This document shows positions 1 to 8,829 of a stretch of 14,633 bases of DNA, piece after piece (the first letter of the stretch is position 1; each line of letters opens with the position of its first letter). The translations under genes and the position numbers were made by a program. The notes beneath the pieces were generated by a model, which saw only the letters and a list, made by a program, of their open reading frames with translations, was not told the origin of the DNA and made no database searches. The stretch comes from Balneolaceae bacterium (GTDB lineage Bacteria > Bacteroidota > Rhodothermia > Balneolales > Balneolaceae), in NCBI GenBank assembly GCA_021767245.1, contig JAASTO010000054.1:1-14633 (forward strand), written 5' to 3'.

Positions 1-66
1 CCTAATGAAACTCTTATTTTTAAAGTTGAATTACTTGAAGTAAAAGAAGCTCCTGCCTCAAACTAA
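1..66 (+). CDS. FKBP-type peptidyl-prolyl cis-trans isomerase, C-terminal end only (partial)
   Basis: Reading frame 1 gives 21 codons and a TAA stop. The peptide contains PNETLIFKVELLEV, which matches the closing beta-strand of FKBP domains (consensus roughly iPPnatLvFeVELleV). FKBP proteins catalyse cis-trans isomerisation of Xaa-Pro bonds in protein folding. After this strand only a short tail (KEAPASN) remains, so the protein ends at its FKBP domain. The start, any signal peptide and the catalytic pocket lie outside the window, so cell location cannot be judged. A strong terminator follows 23 bases after the stop. The family call rests on one conserved strand and is likely but not certain. 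Confidence 0.72.
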   Translation, partial: PNETLIFKVELLEVKEAPASN

Positions 67-88
67 AAAGAGGTTAACGATCATAATT

Positions 89-129
89 AAAAGCCTGTTT
101 CACACTTGTGAGACAGGCTTTTATTTTTT
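89..129 (+). terminator. Rho-independent terminator after the FKBP gene
   Basis: A 15-bp stem (89-103 with 108-122, one G-U pair, core AAAAGCCTGT/ACAGGCTTTT) with a 4-base loop runs directly into a T-rich tract ending at 129. It lies just after the FKBP stop and should end that transcript. The A-run on the left arm means it could also act on the other strand. Confidence 0.9.
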
Positions 130-231
130 CAATCATATTTATCGTGCCAAACAATAAGAATTCTTTAATCCCGATTAAAAATATCTAAGTGGGATTTAAT
201 ACAGACTTGCACATATTTAGGAAAGCAATGA

Positions 232-258
232 GGGGAAACAGCTATCAACTGTTTCCCC
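232..258 (+). other. Strong hairpin in the FKBP-recD gap, possible small-RNA stem
   Basis: GGGGAAACAG (232-241) pairs perfectly with CTGTTTCCCC (249-258) across a 7-base loop. No T-run follows directly, so it is not itself a terminator. It lies in a 287-base gap without ORFs, 33 bases before a complete + strand terminator. Transcription of this segment is inferred, not shown; no clear promoter motif was found between 123 and 231. The gap otherwise holds only a weak AATCCC/GGGATT repeat (167-172, 191-196). Confidence 0.55.
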
Positions 259-290
259 CTGATACGTTGGCTTTTTGGGGTATAAAATCG

Positions 291-327
291 AGCTACAATG
301 TGTAATGCATTGTAGCTTTTGTTTTTT
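291..327 (+). terminator. Rho-independent terminator facing the recD 3' end
   Basis: AGCTACAATG (291-300) pairs perfectly with CATTGTAGCT (308-317), loop TGTAATG, followed by TTTTGTTTTTT. The T-tract is on the + strand, so it ends rightward transcripts before they run antisense into recD. The minus-strand copy is followed by CGATTTTATA, a poorer tract, so it may also end the recBCD transcript 37 bases after the recD stop. The FKBP gene already has its own terminator upstream, so the rightward transcript that this one serves is unidentified. Confidence 0.85.
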
Positions 328-353
328 AAAAAGTTCCGGGAATTTCTGAGAAT

Positions 354-2168
354 TTAGGATCCTTGCCAGATCTTATCCTTTACCCCACTATGTCTGCTTA
401 CCGAACGTTTAACTGCTTTTAGTATTATATCCTTACTTCCAACTACAAGAGTATTTTTTCGGGCTCTTGTTACAGCAGTGTACAAGATTTCTTTTGAAAG
501 TACTGCTGAATCCCTCTCAGGCAGGATTATAGCGACATCATCAAATTCTGAGCCCTGGCTTTTGTGAATTGTGATAGCGAATGCACCCTCATAATCAGTC
601 ATTCTTGATGGTGAGATAGAAACTTTATGTTCACCCTCAAACTGAATTTTATTAGACCTACTGTTAAATATCCCCATTTCTCCATTTCTGATTCTGAGAG
701 TGCTATCATTCTTTGTAGCCATTACCAACCTTCCATCGTACCACTCAGTAGAAGTAATTAAACTATTTTTCCTTTTAATTCCTATTTCGACCGCATTATT
801 TATTGAATCTACACCAAGCTTGGTTTTACGAATTGCACAGAGGATCTTCTTTTTATGGGATGTATCTATCCTTCTTTCATCCTGAAATGCCACATAATCT
901 TTATGGTGAGTAATCCCATATCTGTGCAGAATTTTTTCAAACGAAGACTGATCCGGTTCAAACCAATGCAGATCCGGATAATTTTTACTTTGAAGGAATT
1001 CTATAACTTTATCTGCATTTTGATCATTGATGGCACCGGCCAGTTTTTGGATACCACTGTTTTCTTTAAATCGATAACTCTTTGTCAAAAAGACCAAACT
1101 ATCATTAATGGATGGAGTACCGGCTTCTGAAAGAGGAAGTGATACACCGATCATTTGCTCAATGGTTTCCGCTACCTCATTAGAGAAAGAATTGGTTCCA
1201 CCGCACAGATCACCTAAAATAGAGCCGGCTTCAACCGATGCAAGCTGATCTTTATCTCCCAGCACCACCAGTTTTGTATCCGGACCAATGGCTCTGATCA
1301 ATCTCACCCACATATGGATATCCAGCATGGATGCTTCATCTACAATGATAAGGTCGTAAGGCAGGTGATTGTTCTGATCAAACTTGAACCTGTTACCGCG
1401 AAAGCTTGCACCCAATAGCTTGTGTACTGTTTGAGCCTCTGTTACTTCTCCTAACAAGTGTTTGAATTTATCCGGAAGGCTATCTCTTCCGTCTTCGATG
1501 GAATCTACTAATCGCCTTGCGGCTTTGCCTGTAGGAGCCGCCAATGCCACTTTAAAGTCTTCCTTGTTACCCATAGAAGCTACCATATGAGCAGCAATGA
1601 TATTTAAAACGGTATAGGTTTTACCCGTTCCAGGTCCGCCTGAGATGACAACCAGATCTTTAATAAAACTCAAACAAAGCGCAATTTCCTGCCAGTTGAT
1701 TTCAAAAAGATCTTTCCGGCCTTTTATAAAATGGCGGATCGCATCTTTTTGTAAATCAGTGATATCATGCGTAACAGAAGACCGCCTTAGGACCCATTGA
1801 GTAAATTCTTCTTCAAATTTCCAATATTTATGCAGATATAAGCGACCTTCTTCTAAAACCAAAGGTTTTAAACTTCCATCCTGACTCACAAGTTCTGACC
1901 TTAATAATGCAATCTCCCATCTCTCCAATACCTTTTGACTAAGAATATACTCTGTGTTCTTTTCGCCAAAAAGTGGCTCATTATCATATTGCCTGAGGTC
2001 TAAACAAATATGCCCTTGTTTTTGCGCGTTTATACATGCCGCAGCAGCTATCATTACATCATCTTCTGCTTCAGCTTGAAGCTGTGTAAGAAAGCGTACG
2101 AACTCAAATTCAAGATCTTCAATATAACCTTGTTTTTTCCAGCTCTTTATTCGTTCTAAGGCTTTCAT
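354..2168 (-). CDS. recD: Exodeoxyribonuclease V alpha subunit RecD (5'-3' helicase)
   Basis: 604-aa superfamily 1B helicase, near the length of E. coli RecD (608). It is the fast 5'-to-3' motor of RecBCD, acting on double-strand ends in the cytoplasm. Visible motifs: Walker A GGPGTGKT (residues 177-184), Walker B/motif II IIVDEASMLD, motif III VVLGDKDQLASVEAG, and the C-terminal UvrD-like motifs FAITIHKSQGSEFDDV and YTAVTRARK, which hold the motif VI arginine. The N-terminal 130 residues correspond to the RecD N-terminal domain that contacts RecB. The ATG overlaps the recB stop as ATGA and is preceded by an AGGGGGG ribosome site inside recB, so translation is probably coupled. RecD2, the stand-alone form, is longer (over 700 aa) and is not accompanied by RecB/RecC, so it is unlikely. 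Confidence 0.96.
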   Translation of the reverse strand: MKALERIKSWKKQGYIEDLEFEFVRFLTQLQAEAEDDVMIAAAACINAQKQGHICLDLRQYDNEPLFGEKNTEYILSQKVLERWEIALLRSELVSQDGSLKPLVLEEGRLYLHKYWKFEEEFTQWVLRRSSVTHDITDLQKDAIRHFIKGRKDLFEINWQEIALCLSFIKDLVVISGGPGTGKTYTVLNIIAAHMVASMGNKEDFKVALAAPTGKAARRLVDSIEDGRDSLPDKFKHLLGEVTEAQTVHKLLGASFRGNRFKFDQNNHLPYDLIIVDEASMLDIHMWVRLIRAIGPDTKLVVLGDKDQLASVEAGSILGDLCGGTNSFSNEVAETIEQMIGVSLPLSEAGTPSINDSLVFLTKSYRFKENSGIQKLAGAINDQNADKVIEFLQSKNYPDLHWFEPDQSSFEKILHRYGITHHKDYVAFQDERRIDTSHKKKILCAIRKTKLGVDSINNAVEIGIKRKNSLITSTEWYDGRLVMATKNDSTLRIRNGEMGIFNSRSNKIQFEGEHKVSISPSRMTDYEGAFAITIHKSQGSEFDDVAIILPERDSAVLSKEILYTAVTRARKNTLVVGSKDIILKAVKRSVSRHSGVKDKIWQGS

Positions 2169-5100
2169 GCATTCCCCCCTTTTACTACTTCATTCAACTG
2201 CCTGATCAACTGAGCATCCGGTTTATCAAAAAATACGCCCGAGCCGGGTTCTAAAGGTTTAACCCCTCTAAGGAACAGGTACAGTACTCCACCAAAATGA
2301 TCCTCATAGGAGTAATCGGTTAAACGCGATGACAGATACCGATCTATCGCGAGAGTGTACAAATGATACTGTAGATCGTAACCGGCATCTATAACAGCAT
2401 TCTTTAAAGCAGACGTATTGTAATCTTCAGTTTTATTACCGAGGTGATTAGATTTATAATCCAGTATGTAATACTTCCCCTCCCAATAAAAGGCAAGGTC
2501 AATATATCCTTTTAAATAGCCGTGATATGAGTCATGGATCGTCTCCTCACTATGACGTAAACGGATCAGCCTCCAAATCTCGTTAACCTGAAGGTCATTT
2601 ACAGGAACAAAGAACTCCATTTCCTTGATCAACTGATCCTGATTCAGGTCACCAAGAGACATATCCGGTGTATTAAGGTTGTGGTTTAGGGTTTCGTCAA
2701 TCCACGATCTAACCACAGCCTCCCAATCTCCGGAAAACCCAAACCTTTCTAAGTTATCTCGGATAATTTGCGTTCTTTCATCTTCTTTCTGAAAGGATAG
2801 ATCCTCGAATATTTGGTGAAGAAACGATCCGGCATTTGCCCCTTTTGGAAAAGTAAAACGGTTTAATGATCCAGACTCTTCCATTGGTTCTCTATGAGTT
2901 CCAAAGGTAATTCCATCATGATCTTTTCCGGAATGATGATCACCCTGTCCTCCCACCAGGGATGAGTAACTCAGCATTCTTGGATAATTTAAAAGATCAT
3001 GTCTCTTGAAGGATTCTGCGCTAATATTCAGATCACTTTGTACATCATGGTCCTTTTTTCTTTTGAGCTCTTTGACCGGTGGCCTTACTACTATCTGCTC
3101 TTTTTCTAACAGTTTTGATTTTATGGAATCAAAATCAACCGCATCGGAAAGCTCCTTACCATTCAAAATGTAGGATATAGGGGAATGTTCAATTTTATTA
3201 TAATCGGGCAGGAATACATAGCAAGCCGAAATAGAGCGGGTCAAAGACACATAGGCAAGGCGCACATCTTCAGCCATATTTTGTTCTCTGGCTAACAGTA
3301 CATTCTGATCTTTATTTTTATAATCGGTTTTTCCACTCAGATCAATATAGCTTTGCCCATCTTTTTTAAAGGTGAAGGAAGATTCATTCCCTGAAATTAC
3401 CTTTGAACTCCAAAGAAACGGGCAAAATACAACCGGATACTGCAATCCCTTGGCCGAATGCATGGTTGTTATTTGCACCAATTCTTCATCACTTTCAAGA
3501 CGCATTTGCTCTTCATCTTTGGTCTTACCAGAATTGACTTCTTCATTTAGCTTTGTATAGTACCATCTAAGCAAAGCCCTGGGACTAAAACGGTTGATCC
3601 TGTTTTCCTGAGCAAGCAGCTCTGTTAAATGCAATACATTTGAGATCTTACGTTCTGCATTTTTTAAGTCAGACAGATTCCCTATCACATCAAATGACTC
3701 AAACAGTAATTTCAGGCTACTCTCGATCCCATTTTTATTCCATTCATCCCTGATATCAGTAAGTCGGGAAATGAGTTCAGCCCAAGAATTTTCATCCTCA
3801 TCCAGTTTTACAAGATCTACCGCATCGTACCCTATCATTGGACTCACCAATGCAGCCTTTATGCCTGACTCATGACTCAAGTTTTGAACAGCATTTAATA
3901 TCCTGAACAGGTCTTTGGATTCTTCTGTAGAGAACACGCTGCTATTCGATCGAAGTACGCTTTTTATGCCGGCTTCCCTAAGTACATCCTGTATCTTTTC
4001 ACCGTCCGCTCCTTTCCATACTAAAATAGCGATGTCTTTCTCTTTAACCTCCCGCAGTTCATCAGAATTACCCTGTTTAACCATGTAATCTCCGGATAGA
4101 AGTTCGAGTATTTCCCGCGTTAAGGCAGAATAGATATCATTATTTAAATGTGTCTTATTGGAGTACTCTTCATCTTTTAACTCAATGAATTGCAATGGAT
4201 TGATTACATTACCTGATTTATCATATAAATAGTGCTCATCCTCTTTACCCTCCGGAAAGTTTACCTCGTGGAACTGAATCTTTTCCTCAATAAATGAATT
4301 CTGTGACCCTTTGAAAAGCTGATTAACACCTTCGATCATTTTATGATTTGAACGGAAGTTTGCCGTTAACCCATAAGCCTGATCATTGCTAATATCTGAT
4401 TTAGCCTCAATGTAAGTATATACATCGGCGCCCCTGAAACTATAGATCGCCTGCTTGGGATCACCGATCATGAATAACCCTGTGGAAGGCCTTTGATGAT
4501 AAATTGATCTAAAAATATTGTACTGAATTTCGTCGGTATCCTGAAATTCGTCAACCAGGGCAAACGGATATTTATCTGCAAGCCGTTGTTTTAGGGAATC
4601 AGATGATTTTGCCGTTAATCCCTCTTCTACTTTAGTCAGCATATCATCATAACTCAGCACCTGTCTGCTACCCTTTAATGCCCTGAACCTATCCTGAATG
4701 GCCTCAATTGACTCATTTATAAACGCTACTTTAAATGAGGTGAGATTTTTAATCAGTTCAAGAAAGCGATCAATGGTCTTACAAAGATCCAATACTTCAT
4801 AATCCGGTGCTGACTTTTTGAACGACTCAAACAGATATAGGCTGAATTTCGATAATTCAGCCTGGTGCTCAATAGTGAACTCATCGTGGCCTATCCATTC
4901 ATTCAAGACATCCCAATAATCATTCAGTTTATCTTTTTTGAACTTGTTGGCATATAAATGTCCACTAAACAGAATCTCATGAAGTTTATCCTTATCCGAA
5001 TTCCACTGCTTTTTAGCCCTGAAATACACCTCTTTTAATTCCTCAAGAACAGGTTTCAGTGAATGCAACCTTATATCAGGTACAACCTTAAGAGTGGTTT

Positions 5101-5692
5101 TACCCATCACGTTACTTGCAATGTCCTTTAATTCATCCGGACCAAATCCAGTATCGATCAAGTAATTCAGGGTAAACCATTGCAGGGGATCCCTATCGGC
5201 ATTTTTGTTGAATTTGATCCAATATTCATCTACACATTCCTGAAGTAACTCATCCGGATTAGTGAGCAATTCAACATTTGGAGGCACATCAAATTGAACA
5301 CTATATTCGGTCAGAAGTCGATTACAGAATCCATGAATAGTAAAAACGGCTGCCTCATCAAAGGTATCGAGTGCATTCTTCAGTTTTTCGGCTGCCCTAA
5401 TATAGTTCGAGGAGATCAGTGACCTGAAAAATGGATCTTCAGATGTTTTTACTCCCCTCACAACCGATAAAGATTCCTTAATACGGTCCCTCAACCTCGA
5501 CTTTAATTCAGCAGTAGCCGCTTCCGTGAAAGTCATAACCAAGATCTGGGAAGGCTCCAGGTCCAGCTCCAACAGAGCCCGAACGTATAAAGAAGCAATA
5601 TTATAGGTTTTACCGGTTCCGGCACTGGCTTCCACTAAACTGATCCCATCTAAAGGCACCTCAAAAAGATCCAAGGGTTTCAGGTTACTCAT
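2165..5692 (-). CDS. recB: Exodeoxyribonuclease V beta subunit RecB (3'-5' helicase and nuclease)
   Basis: 1175 aa, essentially the length of E. coli RecB (1180). It is a UvrD-like superfamily 1A helicase with a C-terminal nuclease, and it unwinds and cuts DNA ends and loads RecA. Motifs: Walker A EASAGTGKT (21-29), motif Ia LVMTFTEAATAELKSR, motif II LVDEFQDTD, motif III MIGDPKQAIYSFRGAD, motif V ITTMHSAKGLQYPVV and motif VI AYVSLTRS. The nuclease site looks intact: H959 (GSFLHQIFE), D1065 (GYIDLAF) and D1078/K1080 (ILDYKSN), close to the E. coli positions 956, 1067, 1080 and 1082. The start overlaps the recC stop by 8 bases and has a strong GGAGGA site. AddA shares this architecture, but the RecC and RecD neighbours settle the call. 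The ptrA protease gene found between recC and recB in E. coli is absent. Confidence 0.97.
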   Translation of the reverse strand: MSNLKPLDLFEVPLDGISLVEASAGTGKTYNIASLYVRALLELDLEPSQILVMTFTEAATAELKSRLRDRIKESLSVVRGVKTSEDPFFRSLISSNYIRAAEKLKNALDTFDEAAVFTIHGFCNRLLTEYSVQFDVPPNVELLTNPDELLQECVDEYWIKFNKNADRDPLQWFTLNYLIDTGFGPDELKDIASNVMGKTTLKVVPDIRLHSLKPVLEELKEVYFRAKKQWNSDKDKLHEILFSGHLYANKFKKDKLNDYWDVLNEWIGHDEFTIEHQAELSKFSLYLFESFKKSAPDYEVLDLCKTIDRFLELIKNLTSFKVAFINESIEAIQDRFRALKGSRQVLSYDDMLTKVEEGLTAKSSDSLKQRLADKYPFALVDEFQDTDEIQYNIFRSIYHQRPSTGLFMIGDPKQAIYSFRGADVYTYIEAKSDISNDQAYGLTANFRSNHKMIEGVNQLFKGSQNSFIEEKIQFHEVNFPEGKEDEHYLYDKSGNVINPLQFIELKDEEYSNKTHLNNDIYSALTREILELLSGDYMVKQGNSDELREVKEKDIAILVWKGADGEKIQDVLREAGIKSVLRSNSSVFSTEESKDLFRILNAVQNLSHESGIKAALVSPMIGYDAVDLVKLDEDENSWAELISRLTDIRDEWNKNGIESSLKLLFESFDVIGNLSDLKNAERKISNVLHLTELLAQENRINRFSPRALLRWYYTKLNEEVNSGKTKDEEQMRLESDEELVQITTMHSAKGLQYPVVFCPFLWSSKVISGNESSFTFKKDGQSYIDLSGKTDYKNKDQNVLLAREQNMAEDVRLAYVSLTRSISACYVFLPDYNKIEHSPISYILNGKELSDAVDFDSIKSKLLEKEQIVVRPPVKELKRKKDHDVQSDLNISAESFKRHDLLNYPRMLSYSSLVGGQGDHHSGKDHDGITFGTHREPMEESGSLNRFTFPKGANAGSFLHQIFEDLSFQKEDERTQIIRDNLERFGFSGDWEAVVRSWIDETLNHNLNTPDMSLGDLNQDQLIKEMEFFVPVNDLQVNEIWRLIRLRHSEETIHDSYHGYLKGYIDLAFYWEGKYYILDYKSNHLGNKTEDYNTSALKNAVIDAGYDLQYHLYTLAIDRYLSSRLTDYSYEDHFGGVLYLFLRGVKPLEPGSGVFFDKPDAQLIRQLNEVVKGGNA

Positions 5693-8600
5693 TTGAATCC
5701 TCCAAAGTCTTTAAATACGGCTTCCAGAATAGAAGAGCGTTTTTACTGAAGGATGATCTCATAAAAGGATTTAGGTTCCGCCATACTACTTTATTGGACT
5801 CATCAGCACCCTCTGAATATTTATTATAGTTATTTGGTGTGTAGGCTGAAATAGCATTATTTAAAGCTTTTTCTTCATCATCAGTCTTTAACAAAACTTC
5901 AGTGTAGGTTTTACTGGTTTTAGGAAAGAAATTTAATTTGTCAAGTAAAGACGAATCTGCCAAATACCACTCCAGGAGAGTCTCAAAATAATTGTCTTCA
6001 ATAGCCCGGCTGTTAATTCTGTTTATTTCAATGGCATCATGTTTGTCGAATGATAGATAGTAACTGTCTTTTAGTGGGTACCCTCCTGCAAGCAAGGCAT
6101 TATGCAATATCCACTGTTCTATTTCATGACTTTCCCTTCTTTGACCAACGCGATGAAGCACTAACGAATTACCGTATAATCCATCCACGTTTCCATAAAT
6201 TTGCACCCCATCATAAGTAAACCTAAGCTCAAAATATCGTTCGTCCTCTTTTGTCAAACGTGATACCTCATTTAGGAGCTCCAGAGTCTTTTCGTATTCT
6301 ATTTCGAATACCTTCTTTCCTTTTAACATGTCCGGGATATACCCTGCCTTATTAACGTAATCGTAAATTTGGGAATCAGAGACTTCTTGCTGAATAGATT
6401 CATATAGCACATCATCCACTTTATATTTATCCAACCCCTTTAATTTGAATTTTTCTCTGTCCTGAACTTCATCCATGTTCATATTAAAATTAACACCTAA
6501 TTCATTTATCAGCATGTAGTTAACCGGATGAGTGTAAAAGGATTTTAGATCATGAATGGCCAGATTTTTTACCTTAAAAATTTCGGGTGAACCGATCTTA
6601 TGCAATCTGAAATCGGCTGTTTTATTAAGCGAATTCCTGATCTTGGCCGCAACCGCTTTTTGTTTGTCATCATACGACTTGCGAAGTTTTTGTCCCTGTT
6701 TCCCATGTTCTTCGAGGAAATATCCCGGGTTGAAAGCATGGAGCCGATGGCGGGTTAACGTAATTTGATCTTCCGGAAGCGACTCTTTAAGCTGCTGAAC
6801 TAGCATTGATGGTAATCGGTCCATTTCGCTTTTAAGATCCTGTCCCTTATAACTGATATGAAGGTGATCCGTAGCGGATGAAAGTATTTCATAAAACAGG
6901 TAGGTATCATCTTCACTTAGTATTCTATCCCCTGTCCGTGGTTCTTTGTATATCAGATCAAATTCAGGTCTTACGGATCTTCGGGGAAATACACCTTCAT
7001 TCAAACCCAAGACAGCTATAAAGTTGAATGGAACAGATCTGTATGGAATGTAGGTACTCACTGTGATTCCCTGACCAAATCTGCCGGACGACGAATTTGA
7101 GGTATTGATCTTTCCTTTCAACCAATTCCGAAACAATGAAAATGGAACAACTTCTTTACCCTCAGTGTAGGAAATGTGCTCTTTAATCCTGGAGATGGTT
7201 CTGAATATTGAAGGTTCTTTATCTTCGTTTTCAGGGTCGATGATGAGCGTTTTGCACATCTCTTCAACTAATAACAGCCAACGTTCAGGGGTTTTGTGTT
7301 CCCGAGATTCTTCAGCAACCGACTTCAAGGCGTGTATGAATGATGAAAACTTAGCTGCTAAATTCATCTCGTCAGAGGCAGATAATTCAACAACGGGAAC
7401 CAGACCCTTGAAACTTTCAAGATAACCAGGTGACATCACCGCTCCAGTGATCAGTTGATTTATCCCTTTTTGCCAGCTAAAAGGATCATTGAATGAATCC
7501 CCCAAACCTCTGAATACTCGATTAGAACGGATCCAGTCCTCAAGGAGATCAATATCATCATCACTGAATTCAAAACGCTTCTTAATAGGTTCTAGGCCTA
7601 TTACGTCAATTACTGAACTGGATTTGAAGGAAGAATTCAGAAGATCCAACAAACTAAGTAAGCTATGTTCATTTATTTGCGATTGTTTCCAGTGAAGCCT
7701 TGTTAGTGGCAAGTTATGACCTTCAGCATCATTGATCTCACTAAAATGGGCTTCCAGTAATGGAGCATACTGCTCGGCGTCCGGCACTAGAATCAATACA
7801 TCAGATGCTTTTGCATGAGGGTGTTGATCCAGATAATGCAAAATCTCATCTTTAAGGACTTCAACCTCTCTTCGTACACCATGGCACGAATGAATCTCAA
7901 TGTGTTTCAGCTCATCCTTTTGTTTTCCTACCTCATACTCAGCAACTTCATACCCACATTCTTTTACAAGTTTATCAAGTAATTGGTTTTGATCATTATG
8001 GGGCTCGTTATAGCTATCAAACAATTCTTTGCTTTCCTGAGAAGTTGTGACCAACTCAATATTTCTGTTAAAAAAATGCACTTCTTTATAACCTGAAATG
8101 CGCGCGATAACCTCCATAAAAGGTTGACTGATATGGGATAATCCAAAAACAAAAATATGTTTGGGAAGACCTGTCAGTAGATCATTATCTCCACCCTTAA
8201 GCCATTTATTTACTCGTTGATGAGCTAATGCACGTGTTGGAATATTTTCAGTTTTTGACTGAGCTGCCCAATACTCCTCTAATGTTCTCCATAATTTTAG
8301 TTGCCATTGCTCATCTGACTGTCGCGTAATAAATCTTCCTTCTTTCCAGCTGGAGATCATATGCGGCCGGTAAACCTGATATTGGTCAAACACATCCGCA
8401 ATTTGACCGGCTAATTGGAATCGCCGGGATTTAGATACTTCTGTGCCTTTAATGTGCGGAATGTCATCTAGTATCTGAGGACTTTCTCCAAAAAGCTCAA
8501 ACAAGGTCCACTGTAAAGCGTTGAGGTCTGAAGGAAGTGCCTGTGGCACCTCTGTGTGTTTGAGTCTGTAGATCATCCAAATGAACTCAGACGGGAAGAT

Positions 8601-8783
8601 AAACTTAATGTTTCCTGAAATACCATTTTGTTCAGCAACCTGAAGTGAAAGCCACTCTTTAACTTCGTTATTTTGAACAACAATCCAGGTTGGCTGCATT
8701 GGATTGCTATCTTGCGCAGCTGTTAATTCCGATAATTTATGGGCAAGATCAGTAAGCGAATGTGATTGATATTTATTAAACAT
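5685..8783 (-). CDS. recC: Exodeoxyribonuclease V gamma subunit RecC
   Basis: 1032 aa, a little shorter than E. coli RecC (1122). RecC is a catalytically dead helicase-fold subunit that splits the duplex, feeds the strands to RecB and RecD and, in E. coli, reads Chi. Recognisable family blocks are WIVVQNNEVKEWLSLQVAE with IKFIFPSEFIWMIY (residues 33-72), SCHGVRREVEVLKDEIL (299-315) followed by DVLILVPDAEQYAPLLEAHF (328-347), and YIPYRSVPFNFIAVLGLNEG (578-597) followed by VFPRR. No Walker A motif is seen, as expected for the family. It lies 46 bases after the RHH gene and overlaps recB by 8. No good Shine-Dalgarno site precedes its ATG; a short inverted repeat abuts it instead. Chi specificity cannot be read from the sequence. 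Confidence 0.95.
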   Translation of the reverse strand: MFNKYQSHSLTDLAHKLSELTAAQDSNPMQPTWIVVQNNEVKEWLSLQVAEQNGISGNIKFIFPSEFIWMIYRLKHTEVPQALPSDLNALQWTLFELFGESPQILDDIPHIKGTEVSKSRRFQLAGQIADVFDQYQVYRPHMISSWKEGRFITRQSDEQWQLKLWRTLEEYWAAQSKTENIPTRALAHQRVNKWLKGGDNDLLTGLPKHIFVFGLSHISQPFMEVIARISGYKEVHFFNRNIELVTTSQESKELFDSYNEPHNDQNQLLDKLVKECGYEVAEYEVGKQKDELKHIEIHSCHGVRREVEVLKDEILHYLDQHPHAKASDVLILVPDAEQYAPLLEAHFSEINDAEGHNLPLTRLHWKQSQINEHSLLSLLDLLNSSFKSSSVIDVIGLEPIKKRFEFSDDDIDLLEDWIRSNRVFRGLGDSFNDPFSWQKGINQLITGAVMSPGYLESFKGLVPVVELSASDEMNLAAKFSSFIHALKSVAEESREHKTPERWLLLVEEMCKTLIIDPENEDKEPSIFRTISRIKEHISYTEGKEVVPFSLFRNWLKGKINTSNSSSGRFGQGITVSTYIPYRSVPFNFIAVLGLNEGVFPRRSVRPEFDLIYKEPRTGDRILSEDDTYLFYEILSSATDHLHISYKGQDLKSEMDRLPSMLVQQLKESLPEDQITLTRHRLHAFNPGYFLEEHGKQGQKLRKSYDDKQKAVAAKIRNSLNKTADFRLHKIGSPEIFKVKNLAIHDLKSFYTHPVNYMLINELGVNFNMNMDEVQDREKFKLKGLDKYKVDDVLYESIQQEVSDSQIYDYVNKAGYIPDMLKGKKVFEIEYEKTLELLNEVSRLTKEDERYFELRFTYDGVQIYGNVDGLYGNSLVLHRVGQRRESHEIEQWILHNALLAGGYPLKDSYYLSFDKHDAIEINRINSRAIEDNYFETLLEWYLADSSLLDKLNFFPKTSKTYTEVLLKTDDEEKALNNAISAYTPNNYNKYSEGADESNKVVWRNLNPFMRSSFSKNALLFWKPYLKTLEDSNE
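5698..5703 (-). promoter_or_regulatory. Shine-Dalgarno site of recB inside recC
   Basis: GGAGGA on the minus strand sits 5 bases before the recB ATG, within the last codons of recC. It fixes the recB start at 5692 and, with the 8-base gene overlap, points to coupled translation of RecC and RecB. Confidence 0.8.
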
Positions 8784-8802
8784 AGTCCATTAAATATGGA
8801 CT
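8784..8802 (-). repeat. Inverted repeat abutting the recC start codon
   Basis: AGTCCAT (8784-8790) and ATGGACT (8796-8802) are perfect 7-bp arms around a TAAAT spacer. In the minus-strand transcript the hairpin would end at the base before the recC ATG and would include the only GGA-like ribosome-site bases. It could limit recC translation or be a protein-binding site. The function is inference. Confidence 0.5.
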
Positions 8803-8829
8803 TATTCGATAAAAGAAAAGCTAAATTGT

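Noticed and set aside
281..288. TATAAAAT resembling a -10 promoter box
   Set aside because: Transcription from it would begin inside the terminator stem at 291-317, and no matching -35 element at normal spacing was seen.
855..1130. 91-codon + strand ORF opposite recD
   Set aside because: It is antisense to conserved recD sequence with no domain or ribosome site seen. It is a shadow frame.
2165..8783. AddAB rather than RecBCD
   Set aside because: Three subunits are present. RecC lacks a Walker A motif and has RecC-specific blocks, and a RecD helicase follows; AddB would carry its own nuclease and iron-sulphur cysteines.
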